The notes beneath the pieces are model-generated. The model was not told where the DNA came from and did not search any database. It saw only the letters and a list, made by a program, of their open reading frames with translations. The translations under genes were made by a program, and so were the position numbers. A DNA stretch of 9,483 bases from Acetobacteraceae bacterium (GTDB lineage: Bacteria; Pseudomonadota; Alphaproteobacteria; Acetobacterales; Acetobacteraceae), in the NCBI GenBank assembly GCA_003164305.1, contig PLSZ01000540.1:1-9483 (forward strand), written 5' to 3'. Every line of letters begins with the position of its first letter. Within the stretch, counting starts at the first letter, position 1. Shown here one piece after another: positions 6,476 to 9,483 of the stretch.

Positions 6476-8254
6476 ATGGCCGTGCTCATGGGGCGGGCCG
6501 GGGTCGCGCTGGCGTTCCCGTTCTTCGATCCCACCAACGCGGATAACGTCCCCGGCGCCGCGCCGCTCGGCACCGATCTGCCCGAGGCCGACGTCGCCGG
6601 GCTGCGCAATCAGCTGCGGCTGGTCAACCCTGGCGCGCCTGGCAATCCAAGCGCCTGGACCATCATTCCCCGGCTGACCATCCAGCAACTGTTCACCGAC
6701 AACGCCTATGAAGTGACGTCGCCACGCTCGGCCGACGCGGTGACCGTGCTCGCTCCGGGCATCAAGATCCTGGCCGACACGACACGCCTGCAACTTAGTC
6801 TGGACTATCAGCCGAATTTGCTGCTGCACGCGATCAACGGGCCGCTGAACTCGATGACTCAGCAGTTGAACGCGACCGGCCTGATCACCGTCGTGCCGGA
6901 CTTCGCCTATGTCGATGTCACCGCCCTCAGCGGCGTTCAATCCCGCCTTGGCGCGCTGGCCGGCGCCGGTACGCTCGGCGCGGCCGGCGCCGGCGCCGGC
7001 GCCGCCACGGCGGCCAACGCCGCGGGATACGGCACCGGCGAGGGCCTCAACCGAAACAATGAGGTGCAAACCAGCAGTTTCGGCATCTCCCCTTATTTGC
7101 TGAGGCAACTCGGCGACTATGGTTCGGTCAAGCTTGGCGCCTCGGTCAACGCCGCGAGCTACAGCACGATCAGCGGGTTCGCCGCGTCCCCGTTCCCCAC
7201 CGGCGGTGGCACGAACAGTTCCAGCCTCCTGACCACCGAACAGATCGCGCATTACTCGAGCGGCCAGTTCCTCAACAAGCTGCAATACGCCCTCGACATC
7301 GACCTGCAGCAATCGCACACCGACACCGGCGCCACCCCCGTAACCGTGGGCACCACGACCGCCACGACTCCAGGGACGTCGTTCACCTCGGAACGGCAAA
7401 CCTTCAACAACCAACTGAGCTACGCGCTGAACCGTAACCTGACCCTTCTGGGCGCGATCGGCGAGCAACATATCCAATACAGTGGCGGCCAGGCTCAAAC
7501 GATCAGCGGCCTGATCTGGAATGTCGGCTTCACCTACGTGCCAAACCCCGACAGTTCCATCACCCTGACCTACGGCCATCTGAACGGCACCAACTCCATC
7601 CAGGCCAACGGCTTCATCGCGGTCGGCGGGCGGTCGCAGATCACCTTCAACTACTCCAATACGGTCGGCACCCAGTTGGAGAACCTGCAAAACCAGCTCA
7701 ATAACGCCATCACAAATGGGCAAGGAGGGCTGACCAACGCGCAATCCGGCGGCCAGGCGCTGACCGGGATCAACGCTCTCGGCGTGCAGACCGGCGTCTA
7801 CCGCTTCAACACGTTCACCTCGTCGTTTTCGACCCAGTTCAGCCGCGACACACTTTCGCTGTCCCTGACCTGGTCGGAGCAAACGTCTGTCAATCCCGCG
7901 GTCTCCACCTCCAATTCCCCCGTCACCACATCGACGGTCGGCGTCGATTCCAACGGCATCCCGATCATCATTTCCACCAACGGACCAGCCAGTGACGCCT
8001 GGACCGGCGGTGTATCCTGGATCCATCTGCTGTCGGAGGACCTGACGCTCAGTTCCAGCGCCTCGTACTCCGTCATCCACCGCTCCGGCGGCCTGAATGA
8101 CGGTTCGCTGTCGACGGCCGTCGGCCTGCAGTACCTGCTGTCGCCCACCACCACGCTCAGCGCGCGGTATTCTTTTTTCGACCGCGTTTCGAAGATACCA
8201 GGCTATAGTCTCTACGAAAACCTCCTCCTCCTTGGCCTCACCAAACAGTTCTGA
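6476..8254 (+). CDS. Outer-membrane beta-barrel protein, XrtA/PEP-CTERM EPS-associated (TIGR03016-like)
   Basis: The protein has 592 residues from the ATG at 6476. Alternating polar/hydrophobic strands run from WTIIPRLTIQQLFTDNAYEV (61-80) to the final LLLLGLTKQF, whose terminal Phe is the usual barrel insertion signal. The N-terminal TDN motif followed by VTVLAPGI fits the XrtA-associated barrel family. Its exact role is unproven; helping EPS cross or attach to the outer membrane is inference from context. Low-complexity Gly/Ala (160-185) and Asn/Gln-rich inserts (about 398-430) interrupt the strands, probably as loops. The start is uncertain. The ATG lacks a good Shine-Dalgarno and gives a signal peptide without an N-terminal charged region. 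The same frame stays open back to 6398 and encodes ERIAPRTISCLIGGF just before the ATG, which would complete a normal signal peptide (cleavage near ALA-F) if translation began at CTG 6416, just after GGAG. Confidence 0.82.
   Translation: MAVLMGRAGVALAFPFFDPTNADNVPGAAPLGTDLPEADVAGLRNQLRLVNPGAPGNPSAWTIIPRLTIQQLFTDNAYEVTSPRSADAVTVLAPGIKILADTTRLQLSLDYQPNLLLHAINGPLNSMTQQLNATGLITVVPDFAYVDVTALSGVQSRLGALAGAGTLGAAGAGAGAATAANAAGYGTGEGLNRNNEVQTSSFGISPYLLRQLGDYGSVKLGASVNAASYSTISGFAASPFPTGGGTNSSSLLTTEQIAHYSSGQFLNKLQYALDIDLQQSHTDTGATPVTVGTTTATTPGTSFTSERQTFNNQLSYALNRNLTLLGAIGEQHIQYSGGQAQTISGLIWNVGFTYVPNPDSSITLTYGHLNGTNSIQANGFIAVGGRSQITFNYSNTVGTQLENLQNQLNNAITNGQGGLTNAQSGGQALTGINALGVQTGVYRFNTFTSSFSTQFSRDTLSLSLTWSEQTSVNPAVSTSNSPVTTSTVGVDSNGIPIIISTNGPASDAWTGGVSWIHLLSEDLTLSSSASYSVIHRSGGLNDGSLSTAVGLQYLLSPTTTLSARYSFFDRVSKIPGYSLYENLLLLGLTKQF
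6957..7023 (+). repeat. Gly/Ala-coding GGCGCC-rich low-complexity tract in the barrel gene
   Basis: Repeated GCCGGC/GGCGCC hexamers encode Gly/Ala-rich sequence (about residues 160-183 of the barrel protein: LAGAGTLGAAGAGAGAATAA). The densest part is three consecutive GGCGCC units around 6985-7003. It stays in frame, sits between predicted strands and is probably a flexible loop. Such tracts can expand or shrink by replication slippage in steps that keep the frame. Confidence 0.6.
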
Positions 8255-8311
8255 AGGCCGAAACACTTCTGAAGGCCCCAACACTGCTGAAGGCCCCAAC
8301 ACTCCTGAAGG
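8251..8311 (+). repeat. 18-bp tandem repeat, about 3.4 units, joining barrel stop to ATPase start
   Basis: Units start at 8251, 8269, 8287 and 8305, the last being partial. Each begins CTGAAGGC and the full ones continue as CTGAAGGCCCCAACACT plus one base, with unit 1 carrying two changes. Unit 1 contains the real stop codon of the barrel gene (TGA 8252-8254). Because 18 is divisible by three, every unit repeats an in-frame TGA. The last unit supplies GAAGG (8307-8311), the Shine-Dalgarno of the ATPase, 4 nt before its GTG. In the ATPase frame the array would read as hexapeptides (SEGRNT, SEGPNT, AEGPNT), but translation there is not supported. Confidence 0.85.
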
Positions 8312-8315
8312 CAAC

Positions 8316-9356
8316 GTGTACGAAAAATTCTATGGCCTGGACGGCCCTCCCTTTCTGCTCACGCCGGATCCGCGGTTCTTCTTCAGTTCCAGCAATCATA
8401 AGCGCGCGATCACGCACCTGGTGTACGGCCTGGACCAGCGGGAAGGCTTCATCGTCATCACCGGTGAGGTCGGCGCCGGCAAAACCATGCTGGTGGAGCA
8501 ACTGTGGCTCCAGTTGAACCGCGCCACCTACGCGGTGTCCAAGGTCGTCACCACGCAGGTCTCCGGCGACGATCTGCTGCGCCTGGTGATGGACGGCTTC
8601 GGCATGAACGTCGTCCCCGGAACCGAGAAATCCATCCTGCTGCGCCGGTTCGAGGCGATGGTCCGCGAACAGCGCGCCGCCGGCCGCCGCTGCGTGCTGG
8701 TGGTCGATGAAGTGCAGAACCTGTCCTTCGCCGCGTTGGAGGAGCTTCGCATGCTCTCCAACATCACCATCGACGGCAAAGCCTCGGTGCAGACCATCCT
8801 GCTCGGCCAGCCGCAGTTTCGCCCGATCCTGGCCAGCCGCGACGCCGAGCAACTGCGTCAGCGCGTTCTGGCGTCGTTCCACCTCGGCCCGCTGTCCGAG
8901 GCGGAGACCCGCCTTTACATCGAGCACCGGATGAAAACCGTCGGCTGGACCGCCAATCCGGCCTGGGAGGCGGACGCGTTCGCCGCCGTGTATCGTCACA
9001 CCGGCGGCACGCCCAGACGGATCAACACGCTCTGCTCGCGGCTGCTGCAGTTCGGCGCGCTGGATGAACAGACCGCGATCTCCGCCGCGATGGTCGATGA
9101 AGTCGCCGAAGAAATGGCCGAGGGCCTGAATGAGGGCGAGCCGGCCGCTGTCAATGGCGCGACGCACGGCGCCGCTGACACCCGCCCCGTCGCGAGCAGA
9201 CGGAACGGATACACCTCCCTGGCGTCAGGCACGGGTGGAGAACCCATCGATCTGCTGCACCGCATCGAGGCTCTGGAAGAAATCACCGCCCGGCAGGACC
9301 GCGTGTTCCAGAAGATCCTGAAACTCCTCACCTCGGCGGTGGAGAGAAGTCCATGA
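8316..9356 (+). CDS. ExeA-like AAA ATPase, XrtA/PEP-CTERM EPS-associated (TIGR03015-like)
   Basis: The protein has 346 residues from the GTG at 8316. The N-terminus MYEKFYGLDGPPFLLTPDPRFFF is the hallmark opening of this family (shown here with Met for GTG). Walker A GEVGAGKT (50-57), Walker B VLVVDEVQNL (127-136), LLGQPQF (162-168) and LRQRV (180-184; possible arginine finger) follow. A C-terminal helical part (about 312-342) looks like a coiled coil. ExeA relatives use ATP near the inner membrane to help assemble envelope complexes; in EPS loci of this type the ATPase is conserved but its partner is not established. An upstream in-frame ATG at 8097 was rejected because it would overlap the barrel gene by 158 bp and put the repeat array ahead of the conserved start. 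GAAGG (8307-8311) is 4 nt before the GTG. It is the last clear gene of the operon. Confidence 0.92.
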   Translation: MYEKFYGLDGPPFLLTPDPRFFFSSSNHKRAITHLVYGLDQREGFIVITGEVGAGKTMLVEQLWLQLNRATYAVSKVVTTQVSGDDLLRLVMDGFGMNVVPGTEKSILLRRFEAMVREQRAAGRRCVLVVDEVQNLSFAALEELRMLSNITIDGKASVQTILLGQPQFRPILASRDAEQLRQRVLASFHLGPLSEAETRLYIEHRMKTVGWTANPAWEADAFAAVYRHTGGTPRRINTLCSRLLQFGALDEQTAISAAMVDEVAEEMAEGLNEGEPAAVNGATHGAADTRPVASRRNGYTSLASGTGGEPIDLLHRIEALEEITARQDRVFQKILKLLTSAVERSP

Positions 9357-9483
9357 TACCCGCGGCTCAATCCGTCATGGCCCGTGGCTCGTTATCCGGC
9401 GTGGCCCGGCTCGACCGCGTTGGGGCGAGGGCGGAAAACTTTCCCCCGAACGTCACCCTCGGCCCCTCCATCGTCATCCTCGG
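9353..9483 (+). CDS. Doubtful partial ORF after the ATPase gene, running off the window
   Basis: An ATG at 9353 overlaps the ATPase stop (ATGA) and follows GGAGAG (9341-9346) with 6-nt spacing, an arrangement typical of a coupled next gene. The frame is open for the 43 codons visible. Against it: the translation shows no family resemblance or signal, and the DNA runs into CGTCATCCTCGG at 9472-9483, the first half of the intergenic palindrome seen at 66-88. GTCATGGCCCG near 9374 also resembles intergenic repeat starts. The region may be non-coding. I do not recognise a product. Confidence 0.25.
   Translation, partial: MIPAAQSVMARGSLSGVARLDRVGARAENFPPNVTLGPSIVIL
9472..9483. repeat. First half of the dispersed palindromic repeat, cut by window edge
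   Basis: CGTCATCCTCGG is an exact reverse complement of 81-92 in the complete palindrome at 66-88. If the element is intact, the matching arm lies just beyond the window. Its presence suggests the EPS operon ends, or pauses, close to 9356. A 12-base match to a GC-rich element could still be chance. Confidence 0.5.

Noticed and set aside
8251..8311. CRISPR-like array
   Set aside because: Units are contiguous 18-mers with no unique spacers, so this is a minisatellite.
5453..8314. Very long open frame on the minus strand (953 codons) opposite the kinase and barrel genes
   Set aside because: Same reason: antisense to well-supported genes, no domain, compositional artefact.
8097..8315. In-frame ATG extension of the ATPase gene, including the hexapeptide repeat
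   Set aside because: It would overlap the barrel gene by 158 bp. The family's conserved N-terminus starts exactly at the GTG 8316, which has its own Shine-Dalgarno.

Overview
The window is GC-rich bacterial DNA. It carries the core of an exopolysaccharide (EPS) assembly and export locus of the exosortase A (XrtA)/PEP-CTERM-associated type. The gene families, the GC-rich codon use and the dispersed palindromes of the form CATCCTCGGG-CTCGA-CCCGAGGAT suggest an alphaproteobacterium, perhaps Rhodospirillales/Acetobacteraceae. That placement is inference, not something the sequence proves. No exosortase, PEP-CTERM protein or polymerase/flippase gene lies in the window, so the XrtA link rests on family resemblance alone.

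Layout. Positions 1-176 hold palindromic repeat copies. A membrane sugar-phosphate transferase (177-1616, minus strand) starts glycan synthesis on the lipid carrier. An intergenic region of about 1.1 kb follows (1617-2758). Its left third is relatively AT-rich and holds a doubtful small ORF. Its right part is GC-rich and holds several palindromes, short direct repeats, a 19-bp tandem repeat and a 11-codon leader ORF. The leader's stop overlaps the start of the next gene.

From 2759 a tightly packed plus-strand operon runs to 9356: an outer-membrane lipoprotein of the Wza/OPX type, a Wzz-like chain-length determinant, a CpsD-type tyrosine autokinase with an unusually long Pro/Ala-rich N-terminal extension, an outer-membrane beta-barrel protein, and an ExeA-like AAA ATPase. 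The gaps are 15, 0, 78 and 61 bp. The first three gene products plus the diverging transferase supply lipid-linked initiation, inner-membrane length control with kinase regulation, and outer-membrane export. The barrel and the ATPase are conserved companions of unknown exact role.

The window ends in a doubtful partial ORF and in the first half of another copy of the same palindromic repeat that starts the window. The main oddities are: an 18-bp tandem repeat between the barrel and ATPase genes whose every unit regenerates a TGA stop and a Shine-Dalgarno-like AAGG; a barrel gene whose best signal peptide begins upstream of any normal start codon; the long kinase linker; and the leader ORF plus repeat cluster upstream of the export gene.
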